A DNA stretch of 18,301 nucleotides from Phellopilus nigrolimitatus (lineage: Eukaryota; Basidiomycota; Agaricomycetes; Hymenochaetales; Hymenochaetaceae): contig JAJOHG010000463.1 in assembly GCA_021029095.1 (NCBI GenBank), positions 1-18,301 of the forward strand, in the 5' to 3' direction. Shown here piece by piece: positions 9,501 through 18,301 of the stretch. Positions within the stretch are counted from its first letter, which is position 1. Each line of letters begins with the position of its first letter. The notes under the pieces were generated by a model. The model searched no databases and was not told where the DNA came from. It worked only from the letters and a program-made list of their open reading frames with translations. Position numbers and translations under genes: made by a program.

Positions 9501-10294
9501 GCAGAAGATCCCTTTGCTGCAGCTCATGGTATGAGGATATCACTTACCGATTGTTTCTCCACCTGATGACCAATATAGGCCGTTCCTCCGGCAAAGAAGC
9601 ACCTACATTCGACTTGAGCTGCTCACTAACCCATCTAATTCATCCTTACGCACTGGACAACGTTTATTTCTTCTTACAACACGTCAGACGCTTTCGAGCA
9701 TTTTTGGGTTCGCACGCTAAGGCGGAAGAACACTATAAAATGGCGAGGGAAGTGCTCGTTGACACCATCGATTCTTCGGGTATAGCACTGGATGCACTCG
9801 ACAAAGTGATCATTGAGATCAGGGATGAAGTCAAGGCCAATGCAGGTGAGCTCGTCGTGCTGCTTATGTCAACATGTACTATATTCTAATAGAAGGTATA
9901 TTAAGACCGCACACCAGACCTCGCTCGCAGGTGCCTCGTGTCCTTGAAGCCTCCCGTCCAGTACGCCGCACTTCTGCAGAAAATCGTTTCCAAGATTACC
10001 CAGGTCCAGGTCGTTGACAAATCGCGGCTGTTTGTAAAGCCCGATGACCTTGTTGATGGCATGCTTGGGCTTTCCCTAAGTGCGCCTGGCAAGATGCCTG
10101 ACCGCGATGTCATATCAAAGGGCTTCCTTCCTGGCCTGAAACCCCCAATGAACTGTATCCGATGTGGTGGCAAGTCGGAAATCAGCACTAAGGTGAACAA
10201 TATGCCAGGTCATGCTTCCATCCGTTGGATGATATGGGAAATGTCTTGGCAGACACATTGCATATGCGGTGGCCTGTGGTCGAGCAAACAGTGA
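6522..10294 (+). CDS. MED16: Mediator complex subunit 16 (Med16/Sin4 family)
   Basis: Fourteen exons: 6522-6736, 6791-7124, 7188-7461, 7528-7740, 7794-8111, 8169-8245, 8296-8480, 8536-8609, 8667-8801, 8866-9088, 9136-9281, 9331-9528, 9579-9845, 9906-10294. All phases agree and give about 1015 aa. Med16 is a tail-module subunit of Mediator that links activators to RNA polymerase II in the nucleus. The N-terminal half has propeller-like strands (for example DDWIFAYFPG ... GCLWNR, WVTADAGPP, CTQAAIGFGYDESSILIATY, FSLAVSPNRTLVCAVS). The C-terminal half is helical, with LDAVWYLTSLCSYFSEFLEK, ARRCLVSLKPPVQYA and a terminal Cys cluster (C970-x2-C973GG ... C1005-x-C1007GG) framing WMIWEMSW, typical of the fungal Med16 end. 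Introns are 47-66 nt. Exons 6-8 are uncertain: the alternative 8169-8262, 8321-8512, 8560-8609 is also open in frame. The exon 12 acceptor is a tandem AAGTAG. Confidence 0.85.
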
Positions 10295-10555
10295 TGTTGT
10301 TACCAATTTCCTTCGCCTAGCCATATGTTTTGTCATTCTTGTCTACTATCTGTGCGACGATTCTGTGTTGTTATTCGGGGCAAATCAATAATATCCAGAA
10401 GAAAATATTATGCTGTGAAATATAATGAATAGAGTGTTGTTAGGAAACATGCAAAAAAAAAGTCTGTTGGAGTCCATTATCAAAGCAAAGCGTCCGAGCT
10501 GGTTATCATAGAGAATTGGTTATGCGATGGTATATCCAGAAGGAAACTAAGTCAA
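10295..10555. other. Convergent 3' region between MED16 and the rhomboid gene
   Basis: Stop codons of the two convergent genes are 261 bp apart. The AT-rich sequence includes ATAATATCC and AATGAATAG stretches compatible with 3' untranslated regions. No gene is seen. Confidence 0.5.
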
Positions 10556-11911
10556 TCATAGCAGTAGCATGCGCAGACCACTGCTGTTCGATGTCGTTGT
10601 AGTCGTAATCCCAGTGCTGTTTGGCGATCATATAAGCAGATGCTTAATGTAGGCCCGAGAATACTCACCCTTGACAATGGTTGTTCGAGCTCGTCGGTAT
10701 GCAAGACAGATAACGACACCATGAGCAAGCTGAATACGTTATATCAGAGTAATTCATCGTCATTGACACAGCATAAGCTTACCAGCGTAAGGGTCGGACG
10801 TGTAGAAATTCCGAGTCAGCACGACGAATAAAACAATCACAAAAGGGAGTGCGGCTATTCGGAAGCCCCACATAATCGCTTTATGGCGCTTCGTTTCACT
10901 GATGACAGGATAGAATGTCGTGCCCACGAGTAAGCCCATTAGAAACCCTCCCAGATGTGCTGTAAGATCAATCGTCAAAATTGTCCTTGATCACTTTCAT
11001 GTATTCCGCTTTACCAAAATTGTCGACATAGGGAATGAATCCCACACCAACCCCAATAACTAGCTCGACGGACATGTAGATGAGCTGAGGCCTGCGGTCA
11101 GAAAGCGCCATTGCGTTAGGTAGCTATAAAACTGACCCTCGTCACGGGTTTGTAGTGGTATTTCCAGTGAGCAAATAGGTCCACCCACATGACCTAGTAG
11201 CAATAAGATTTCAGTCTCTAATGCAACCGACGTATGCCTAGGTATGCCTAGATCTCACCGCGACAGTTCCGAAAATTGCCCCACTTGCCCCAACAGATGG
11301 CACGCCAACAAGGGAGAAATTTCCACCCAGCACATTACTGCCAAACAATGATCAAACTCGATTTCACGACCTGCTGCTCGTCGAAGCTTACCCAAATATA
11401 CCAGCGGCAAAATAAACCAGGAAGAATCCTCCGGATCCCATCTCTCGCTCAATTTGTGCTGACACGAGCATTTGTGCTAACATGTTCAGTACGATATGTA
11501 TGATACCGGCATGCACGAATATCGGAGTGATGAACCTTTGAGTGGCGGAAAAGGCTTTGGTTTAAACTCAGAAACAACGTAGAGCGTGATATACTGACCG
11601 GAACCACTGGTTCGGGGTTTCTCCGGCGCCTATCCCACCGAAGCCACAAAGCTCGGAGATGGGGCAGACTTTGTCCGGAGGATTCGCAGTATCATTCATG
11701 CCTATATTACATTGTAACCATTAGTATATCTAAGGACAATTTACGGTAAGTAGCACTCACAAGGGAGCTGGAGAGAGATGGGGACATCCGTTACATCCTT
11801 CATGCATGGAGGGAAGCGCGAACCGACGTAGATTAGGGCGGACTCAGAAGGACCGAGCATGTAATTGACGACAGGCTAGATTGACCATGTTAGTTTTGCA
11901 CATCAGATACG

Positions 11912-11948
<37 letters not shown>

Positions 11949-12775
11949 AACTTTAAGAGATATTGGGGAACCCTGTTCCTTTCCATTGAGAACTAGCTCA
12001 TAGATGAAAACCGCGATCATGACTACGGTTAAAATCCAAACTACCGAAGAAGGATGAGGTCGAGTGGCAACGAAAATTATTGAACATACCGAGAAAAGGA
12101 TACCGCTGACGCCCGATGCCACGTTTCTTATTCTCTATGCGCTGCTCTACAGGATATTTTCCACCGAAGAAACGCGCGAAGGCGGATTCTTTTGCCGGTT
12201 CTGTAACCAAACCATCGTTATTGTAAGGATCTTGATATTCTGCGGATACAAGTAAACAATGAGGAGTCGCTTCTTACGGCACAGTTGGGTGTGGGCTTCT
12301 TACCGAGGTCGTCAATTGTTTTGGGTTGGTCTGATCTCCCCATGTCCGCCGCATTTTGCACGAGGGCATCGTCATCGTCGGTGTAACGCCCTTTGCGACT
12401 CGCATATGGGTCGTAGCCCTCATCTGTATAAACCAATGCATCTTTATTCGACTGCGCATAGCTCCTGCTATATTGGCTGCCGTCCGATGTTCTTCTGTCC
12501 ACGCCTGAATTGTTCAAAGCCCTGCTCGTGCCTGATACAGGACTTGAAGAAAAGTCCTGGTACGAACTTGCTACCTCTTCTGCTTCAGCCTGACCAAGCC
12601 CATTCTTCTTCCCAGAAGCACCCAAGGCACGAATGCCAGAGGTCGCGAAGGTCGCCGTTGAAGCCGCGTCATTTCCGGGATGGGACGGAGTGTCGTATGG
12701 GTCGAACTTGGGAGGCGTGTAGTCCGAGTAGTCGTCAAAGTTGACTTGCCGTTGTTCGTTGTACGGCGTCGTCAT
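10556..12775 (-). CDS. Rhomboid-family intramembrane serine protease
   Basis: Twelve minus-strand exons: 12775-12304, 12239-12090, 12040-11952, 11875-11761, 11701-11599, 11535-11392, 11337-11259, 11193-11137, 11084-11015, 10959-10783, 10729-10669, 10616-10556. They join in frame to 525 aa. The first ATG is at 12775. A long hydrophilic N-terminal tail rich in Tyr, Asp and Ser (about 200 residues) precedes the first membrane helix (VWILTVVMIAVFIYELVL). Catalytic features are complete: HAGIIHIVLN (His318, His323, Asn327), GASGAIFG with nucleophile Ser376, and AHLGG with His428. MLGPS and RFPPCMK fit the loop typical of eukaryotic rhomboids. The last helix is followed by a Cys-rich tail (CSWCRYLSC). 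Such proteases cleave transmembrane substrates in secretory-pathway membranes; the substrate is unknown. The last exon is also open in another frame, so the extreme C terminus is less sure. Confidence 0.95.
11912..11947. repeat. 36-nt A homopolymer inside rhomboid intron 3 (U36 in the transcript)
   Basis: Intron 3 of the rhomboid gene (11951-11876, 76 nt) starts GTTG on the minus strand and continues immediately with 36 T. The run therefore sits 4 nt after the 5' splice site and makes up almost half the intron. The remaining 40 nt contain a CTAAC branch-like motif and a CTAG acceptor. The run length should be treated as approximate. Confidence 0.9.
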
Positions 12776-13054
12776 TCTGGGCGAAATGGGCCTTGCAATA
12801 TCACTCAACCAGAAAATACACGGTATTTGAAGAAAGGCAACAAGGGCACAGGACTCCGCAGTCTGTGAACGCGCTCAGGGCAATGCGCTGCGCGAACCAT
12901 CAAATGCCTCCTGATTTCCATTTCCGGATGATGTGGCGTCAGAGCGGTACCTCTTCACAAACGAGTTCTCTCAAACAGCACAGGAAGACAAGAGTCGTCG
13001 TGATTTACAGCCGACCCCTCACTTTCTATAAGAATCTGATTCTACATCTAATCC
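12776..13054. promoter_or_regulatory. Rhomboid promoter region
   Basis: The 279 bp separate the rhomboid start from the stop of the upstream same-strand gene. It should contain the rhomboid promoter and the upstream gene's 3' untranslated region. A plus-strand open frame (12793-13281) runs across it and into the next gene's last exons; it is an antisense shadow without motifs. I see no defined promoter element. Confidence 0.45.
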
Positions 13055-14879
13055 TCAGTCTATACTTTTGCCCTCACTCTCCTTCCACCTGTCCATTAAT
13101 GTGTTACTGGGTGATCCAAAGGGATCCAAAACCTTTTGTGCAACTTCCTTCCCTGAAACAGGGAGATTGGTCGGATCTAACAGTCCAAGCTTCAAGGTTA
13201 TCGAAAATCAGCCTGCTGAATCAAAATGTCTGCCAGTTACGCGGACAAACCTGGACGAGAACAGAGGCTTGGTCCCAGTAGCTTTAGAAAAACGAGGATT
13301 TTTTAAAATCAGTAGTTTACTTGAAAAATGCAGAGTCTAACATGTGTCTGCCGTGTCAAAATTTCAGCGAAACCGCCAAAGATCCCGAATTAATCTTCAC
13401 TCACTCGAAGCAAAGCTTGTCCCCACGGAAGGCAATGACCCCTACAAGTGCTATCTCAAGGGCCTTTCCCGTTGGCTTGATTCCCGGAAGGAAGTAGTCA
13501 ATCTCCTGTAGAAACAAAGCGAAGAAATGGAAAGCTACAGGTTTGAGACTATGCAGTTTATGAAAGCACAAACCGTCGTATGAGTGCATTTAAATATCAT
13601 TTCGTCAATAATTCGATCAGCGCCAACTGTATAGGCACGTTCCATCAGCTACGCACAGGGGCTCGAGCTCGTGCCTTATTACGGACTTGTTCGTGATACA
13701 GTAATCATTTCTGTATCTGGAGGAGTGACCTGAGTCGGTTGATTAAAAAGAGCCCGGTGATAGCATCGCAACTTTCGCACCGTCTCGCTAGTGAAATGGT
13801 ACTTGTAAAAGCGCGCGAGCTCATCGTAGCCAACGCCACCAGTCATTGTCGGGATGTGATTGACATATGGAACCGCAACCTATCATGGTGGTTAAATCAA
13901 ACGTTGCATCATTCTCAGAAGTTCAACCTCACCATAGTGGCCATGGTTTCTGAAGATCGTTGAAATAAAGTGAATTTATCTTGGAATTAATAAAAACTCA
14001 CTTGGTGCATCCCTAGCCGCGAATTCCTTCTTAGAGCATCAGAACAGATACTTAGTTATTTAGGAGACCTTACCCACATAATATATATGATCTCCCCATA
14101 TCTTCTCTAAATTAAATCGAGGACCAATTTCCCTTCTAAGAAGCTCTAGCGTCTTCGTGTATGCGAGATTTGTCGCAGAGACAACATGCGGTTCGACCGA
14201 TAACTTCACGCCAGGAACAATAGACGCGGGCGCCTTTGCCAGGAGAGGGAAGGAAGGAGACACGGGTACTAGTGGGTACGTATGGGTCGCGATAGGCGGA
14301 AATTGAAACGGCTTCAGCTTGTATGCTAAATTCGATGGGCTGGTCAAAGGCAGCAGAGAAGCATAAAGCTTCTCTTGTGAAGACGCTAGATGGAAAATGA
14401 CACTACTCGTAATTATTGTTAATCAATATGAGAAGCTGCTGCAATTTGTTGGCTCACGGTACAAATTTGCCTTCCAGGTCGACGATCAAAAGAGGTTTTC
14501 CATCCTCTACAAGAGGCGAATAATGTATGCAAGCCTTCAGACCGTGGTCTATAAGGAGCTGCACAGAGCTTTTGAAGAGAGTAGAGTCTTCTACTGGTAG
14601 TCCAAACGTTATGATGGCAAACTCGATTTTGCTTTGATTGAGTTTCACAGCGACTCGTCGTAAAATGACCTCTTTTAGAGGATAGCATAACTGATACACA
14701 TCGTATCCTTCCTGAGAGAACTTTTCCCAAATATATAATTAGCAAAAGGCGTTCGACTCGAATTGATTTCGACTCTTTACTTGTTCACACCAGCCAGGAA
14801 TCTCGACGGGGGACAACAAAATCACCGCGGATGGTCTGGATACAGACATAACCGCATTCTTGACTTCATACAAAGCCAT
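13055..14879 (-). CDS. Dienelactone hydrolase-like / SnoaL-like (carboxymethylenebutenolidase-annotated) protein with microexons
   Basis: Twelve minus-strand exons: 14879-14781, 14720-14458, 14402-14078, 14026-14002, 13949-13933, 13879-13781, 13729-13687, 13626-13574, 13505-13405, 13347-13342, 13281-13251, 13189-13055. They join to 398 aa. The N-terminal half resembles a degenerate alpha/beta hydrolase of the dienelactone hydrolase type (LCYPLKEV ... VPVIFHLAS), but I see no Gly-x-Cys-x-Gly nucleophile elbow, so activity is doubtful. The C-terminal half carries the block common in fungal proteins annotated carboxymethylenebutenolidase: IWGDHIYYEFAARDAPKTMA, VNHIPTMTGGVGYDEL, GADRIIDEMIFKCTHT, EIDYFLPGI, FEHIYWDQASVLVQ and ARKVLDP-like AQKVLDP; this looks like an NTF2/SnoaL fold. 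Exons of 25, 17 and 6 nt are required to rebuild these motifs. The exon 2 acceptor could be 14712 instead of 14721. The substrate is unknown. Confidence 0.82.
13342..13347 (-). other. 6-nt microexon (exon 10 of the dienelactone hydrolase-like gene)
   Basis: The exon is ACACAT on the minus strand, between the acceptor GGCAG and the donor GTTAGA. Exon 9 ends in GA and exon 11 begins with C, so the product reads GAA-CAC-ATC-TAC-TGG (Glu-His-Ile-Tyr-Trp). This restores the conserved EHIYWDQ motif. Skipping it gives GAC-TAC-TGG and loses two residues. The flanking introns would be 57 and 60 nt, the local norm, whereas a single intron would be 123 nt. Confidence 0.8.
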
Positions 14880-15407
14880 CTTGAGGCGGTTTGATCAAAT
14901 TTGAAGGGAAGAGGGCAAGTCTGTGCTGAGAGTGAAGGTGGGAAAAGAAAGAAATGGGACGACAAGCCTTTCATAGTATGTCCGGGAGCTGTACGACTGC
15001 CAGCGGTGTGTGAGAAGTTACGTTGTCTTCGCATGTCAATGTCTTGCCAGTCGATGATACCTTATGAAAATGTGTTATGCTCATCGTCCTTATGGGTTCC
15101 ATATCCACGTAGCAGAAGCCTAGGCAAAATCAGACTTGGCGTCGCACTTGCTGGCAGTATTAAAATGTAACTAGTCAGTTTGCATCATAGATCGACGTGG
15201 TCGACGTCCACTTCAACATTGCCGATCAAAAAACATGTACATGTACATCTGCTAATCCAACACAGAGGGTAAATATAATTACATAGAAGTAAAGTAAAGA
15301 TACAGCCTCCACGCGGATTCGTACATAAGCAAGAGTGATCGAAAAAAAAAACCCCATTATGGAACAGCCCAATGCCGTGTAATGCAAAATCCTCCCCATA
15401 CATAAGT
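14880..15407. other. Promoter of the dienelactone hydrolase-like gene and 3' region of Mis14
   Basis: This 528-bp gap lies between two minus-strand genes. On the minus strand the 150 bp ahead of 14879 are pyrimidine-rich (TTTCTTTCTTTTCCCACCTT), as is common in fungal promoters. The open frame at 14901-15170 on the plus strand has no family features. A short ACATGT alternating tract is at 15233-15248. No gene is seen. Confidence 0.5.
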
Positions 15408-16278
15408 TTATACCCGAAGGTTACGAATTTCCCCATCGACTTGTCTTGCGCGATCCACCCTCTCTAGCTGTTCCGGTAGAGTCTGAAAGAAAAGAGATAT
15501 TGATTAGATAACCCTGAGATTGAGCAGGAAGATACAACAAACCTCTTGAAGTTCATTGGCAAATCTACTAAGTTCACTATTCGCTGCTGCAGTGCCTTCT
15601 CGATCTGCAACATATCATATCAGTACAATATTAGCATAAGGATTGCAATGAGTTTATACACGTACCTTCAATTACTCTATCATCCACATCCATATCCTGG
15701 GCTGAGTCTAAGAATTGGTTTGCATCATGGTCCCTCTGCTGAGCCACGAGATCGCGCATAAGGGCTTCAACCTCCGAAGGTACGCCTCGTCTTTTAACCG
15801 CGATCTCGAGATCCCATTTAAGGCGCTGGTCTGACAATGACCAAACGCGCCTATCTAACGACTCGTCAAATTGGTCCGTATCTATGTATAACGGAAAGTC
15901 AATTCATAATTCAGCAACGAGCTGCCGAATGTAGTTTGCACGGACCTTGTTCGTCCTCATTATAATCGTCAAAGTTTCGCCCATTAATACGGAGGTTCGA
16001 TTTTGCAAGCTCGAACGTTCTGTCGACAAACTAAACCGAATAAAAGTAGACGGCCAGTCAGAACACGTAGACCAAGTATTAAAAGTGGCGCCGACCTGTT
16101 TGATATGGGGAAGAAAGAGATGACGCTGTCCGCTAAGTCCGTGTTGAACAAGCCTAGCTTCAAGAGTGGCGAGAGCTGCCGCGTTGAAATTCTCCCTTAT
16201 AGATTGCCAATCCTGAAGAGAATCCACGGATACACGAGGTAAATCGTCCCGGACGTTGCTGGCTTCGTTTTCTGCCAT
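15408..16278 (-). CDS. mis14: Kinetochore protein Mis14/NSL1-like (Mis12/MIND complex)
   Basis: Five minus-strand exons: 16278-16096, 16030-15946, 15881-15666, 15604-15543, 15482-15408, with introns of 60-65 nt. They join in frame to 206 aa, the usual size for Mis14/Nsl1. The first ATG of the frame is 16278; there is no ATG further upstream in it. The recognisable block is DESLDRRVWSLSDQRLKWDL followed by EIAVKRRGVPSEVEALM at about residues 95-130, typical of the Mis14 domain (Glu/Asp-rich start, then a W-L-DQRL-W helix). LPEQLERVDRA closes a C-terminal coiled coil. In yeasts the four-subunit MIND complex (Mis12, Nnf1, Dsn1, Nsl1) bridges CENP-C/CENP-T chromatin to Ndc80 at the outer kinetochore. 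The gene is divergent from the CtIP-like gene, start codons 143 bp apart. Family assignment is from memory of the motif, not alignment. Confidence 0.8.
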
Positions 16279-16421
16279 TGCCAGTGAGGCTAATAATGAC
16301 AGCAACCTGGCACGCCGCACTGAGTCCTACGCGCTTGTCACTATTTGTGTCACGCGCACGCGACATCGAAGGCGCGTCGCGCAAAGCATTCTCCGAGTCG
16401 CTGCAACCACTTCCTACGTCG
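16279..16421. promoter_or_regulatory. Divergent promoter with a cluster of five CGCG cores
   Basis: CGCG occurs at 16330-16333, 16353-16356, 16359-16362, 16373-16376 and 16378-16381. Contexts include ACGCGC, ACGCGA and GCGCGTCGCGC, resembling MBF or E2F half-sites rather than exact ACGCGT boxes. The stretch separates the start codons of the Mis14-like and CtIP-like genes, both needed from S phase to mitosis. An in-frame upstream ATG for the CtIP-like gene (16296) lies here but is judged non-initiating. Confidence 0.45.
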
Positions 16422-18301
16422 ATGGAAGGAGGAACGTCGATCAATGCTTCAGAATACGCTCTCCACAAGAAGTACAGAATAACATTTGAAAAACTCGAAG
16501 AAAGGGTGAACATCTCCGTCACAGCAACCAACTCGGTGGCCGCGTTGTGCTCATCCACATTCGCTTTTGCAGATTAGAAACCATCGACATGCTAATGACA
16601 ATATCAGCAGACAGCTCTATACACTCAACAATAGGACCCTCAATATAGCGGAAAAGATCGGATTTCCTACCTTCGATGGCCTGGAAAGCGCAGTGCTAGC
16701 CAATCCCGACATTTGGAACGTGGACGCTATACAGGAAGCCCATCGTCTGACTGCGAAGACGAAAAAGCGGCCGGAAGAACTCCAAGCTACTCTGAATCGT
16801 GACTTCTCCAGCGACTTGGGTCTTAGGGAGGAGCTTGACAGATTGAGACACGAGGTTCGTATGTTACAACAAGGATCAGATACGAATCTCGCGCATACAG
16901 GACATGAGATGTCTAAGAAGGAGAACGAATTGCAAGTTTCTCCCCTTCTTTTCTTATACCTAGCTTGGTTGACTGGAGAAATTTTACAGCAACCGCTTTC
17001 CATCTATCCAAACTAAGCGTCCACCATTGACTTCTTTGAAGTCAGCTGGAAACGGCCACTACGCAGAAGATTTTGATTTACGCCTTCAACTAAATGCCCT
17101 GTCCCTCAAATATGACGCACTTCTGAATGCAAAGGAAAATGCGGAAAAGAAGTATAAGGAAGACTATATGAAATGGAAATCGTTCAAATCGTGGCTCTTT
17201 ACCAAATCGAAACACGGACAAGCACTGCGTGCTCAGTTTGACGATGAGTTTGGTGTCGAAGACTTTACAGTCGAGGGCGCCATGAAGTCGAAGAAACATA
17301 ACTTATTGGTTTCTCTGGACCACGTAGACGCGACAACCCTCACTGCGGAACAAGGTTTAACATCAACGCTCCGCGAGCCCAAGCACGCGAAGAGGAGAGA
17401 TGAAAGTGAGTCAAGATCATTCAGCACATAACATTGTCATGCTAACGGACTTTAATCTCTGAGGTTCCTTCGTTAGTGATGAATCTGGTTCGCTCGCATC
17501 ACATGTGCATACAATTTGTTTTTGAAAAGCTGAGATAATTAAGCAGTACTGAAAGCATCGAAAGCGAATTCTTCTCCAATTCCTGTTAGTTCTGCTATAT
17601 TGTTGAAATCAGATGGTGAAACTCTGTAAGTGCTTCAATTGTCTCGTCGGAGACCGTAGCTCACATACGTCGAACAGCAAAGAAAACAAGCACGATCGTC
17701 TGGATGTGTTCACTCAAATGCCTCGCACTCCAGAGATGCTTACACCGGATCCGTGTCAGCTCATGAGAAGATCCGCAAACTGGACCAGCTCATCTTCTCC
17801 GATAGCTAAACAACGAATTAACCAGGACGCAAATGAGTCCGGTTTTACCCAAGGAAGCTCAAATCAGCATAATTCAAGTGCTGGAGAGGTCAGAGCAGAT
17901 GGTGTCATGCCTCTGGGAACCTCGAATATCGAAGTCAAGGACAAGGGACGCTACATCGGTGCATCCAAAGGGTAATGATAGTATATGGCTATCTTCAGAC
18001 TGCACTGATTTATTATTATTCATAAACAGAGATGCGATAAACGCGCTCTTTCAGATAGACACTTCCAGAAATCACGGAATAGCCTATCAATTCGACGAGG
18101 TCGTGCGTGGGAGAGAACATCGGCGGAGACTGCATGCTGGGGACTGTGACTGCTGCAAGGAGGTGCGTCGACCAAGGCTCATAAATTAAGCGTCTGAACA
18201 ACAGATATTTCTCAGTACTATGATCGTCTGGAGCCGCTTCCCGGCCGCCTTCTCCCTCCGGCATGGACATCACCAACAGCCAAACCTACAATCGACAATA
18301 A
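16422..18301 (+). CDS. ctp1: CtIP/Ctp1/Sae2-family DNA end-resection factor, 3' end beyond window
   Basis: Eight exons are proposed: 16422-16505, 16573-16935, 17018-17405, 17464-17487 (24 nt), 17547-17625, 17678-17971, 18030-18162 and 18216 to past 18301. They keep frame over about 483 codons; the gene is cut by the window. The N-terminal third is rich in heptad-like helices (REELDRLRHEVRMLQQ, LNALSLKYDALLNAKE), consistent with the tetramerising coiled coil of this family. The middle is Ser/Pro/Asn-rich and looks disordered. The C-terminal signature is clear: QFDEVVRGREHRRRLHAGDC at about residues 431-450, then DCCKE|YYDRLEPLPGRLLPP, matching the Sae2/Ctp1/CtIP C-terminal domain with its Cys pair. 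This factor activates the Mre11-Rad50-Nbs1 nuclease to trim DNA break ends. About 50 further residues are expected. Acceptors at 17017 (or 17041) and 17677 (or 17659) and exon 4 are the least certain joins. Confidence 0.83.

Noticed and set aside
10556..10616. Alternative frame of the last rhomboid exon beginning HWDYDYNDIEQQW
   Set aside because: It looks protein-like, but the phase carried from exon 11 (2 nt left over after CAA) does not allow it, and exon 11 in its current frame holds the Cys-rich CRYLSC tail. Kept only as a caution on the C terminus.
12793..13281. 162-codon plus-strand frame
   Set aside because: It is antisense to the last two exons of the dienelactone hydrolase-like gene and to the rhomboid promoter, with no motifs.
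15233..15248. ACATGT alternating palindromic tract
   Set aside because: It is too short and simple to call a regulatory site or repeat element; probably chance low complexity in a 3' region.
1..18301. Biosynthetic cluster, defence island or prophage
   Set aside because: All recognised genes are conserved eukaryotic housekeeping families with introns; nothing in the gaps supports a specialised system.

Overview
The window looks like a gene-dense nuclear fragment of a filamentous basidiomycete, probably an Agaricomycete. Genes lie on both strands, intergenic gaps are short, and almost every gene is split by GT-AG introns of 47-82 nt, often with CTAAC or CTGAC branch-like motifs. Eight protein genes can be assembled by splicing; the exon joins keep frame and rebuild recognisable family signatures. 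There are no bacterial operon signals, CRISPR arrays or tRNA/rRNA genes.

Layout from left to right. At 1-318 is a MITE-like element with 61-bp perfect terminal inverted repeats, its left edge cut by the window. It is followed by a 19-bp tandem repeat and a near-perfect palindrome (430-489) in a gene-poor stretch. Next come a PPR-like, probably mitochondrial protein (minus, 1061-2873) and, divergent from it, SNU13 (plus, 3135-3687). Then follow a Cut8/STS1 nuclear proteasome tether (minus, 3991-5238), a proteasome assembly chaperone PAC3 (minus, 5919-6444) and, divergent across only 77 bp, Mediator subunit MED16 (plus, 6522-10294, 14 exons). Further on are a rhomboid intramembrane serine protease (minus, 10556-12775, 12 exons), a dienelactone-hydrolase-like/SnoaL-like two-part protein (minus, 13055-14879, 12 exons), a Mis14/NSL1 kinetochore subunit (minus, 15408-16278) and, divergent from it, a CtIP/Ctp1/Sae2 DNA-end-resection factor (plus, from 16422, running off the right end).

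These are mostly conserved housekeeping genes: splicing and snoRNP, proteasome, transcription, kinetochore and DNA repair. I see no biosynthetic cluster or defence system. Two links between neighbours stand out. The two proteasome-biology genes, Cut8 and PAC3, are adjacent and head the same way. Two divergent promoters carry clusters of CGCG-core sites like those bound by the G1/S factor MBF; the PAC3/MED16 promoter has three exact ACGCGT boxes. The most unusual gene-structure signal is a 6-nt microexon, plus 17- and 25-nt exons, in the dienelactone-hydrolase-like gene. Homopolymers of 24 C and 36 A (the latter inside a rhomboid intron) and several tandem NAGNAG acceptors are also notable.

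Exon boundaries were deduced by eye from frame, GT-AG sites and family motifs. No alignment, RNA or database search was available. The least certain joins are MED16 exons 6-8 and CtIP exons 3-6.
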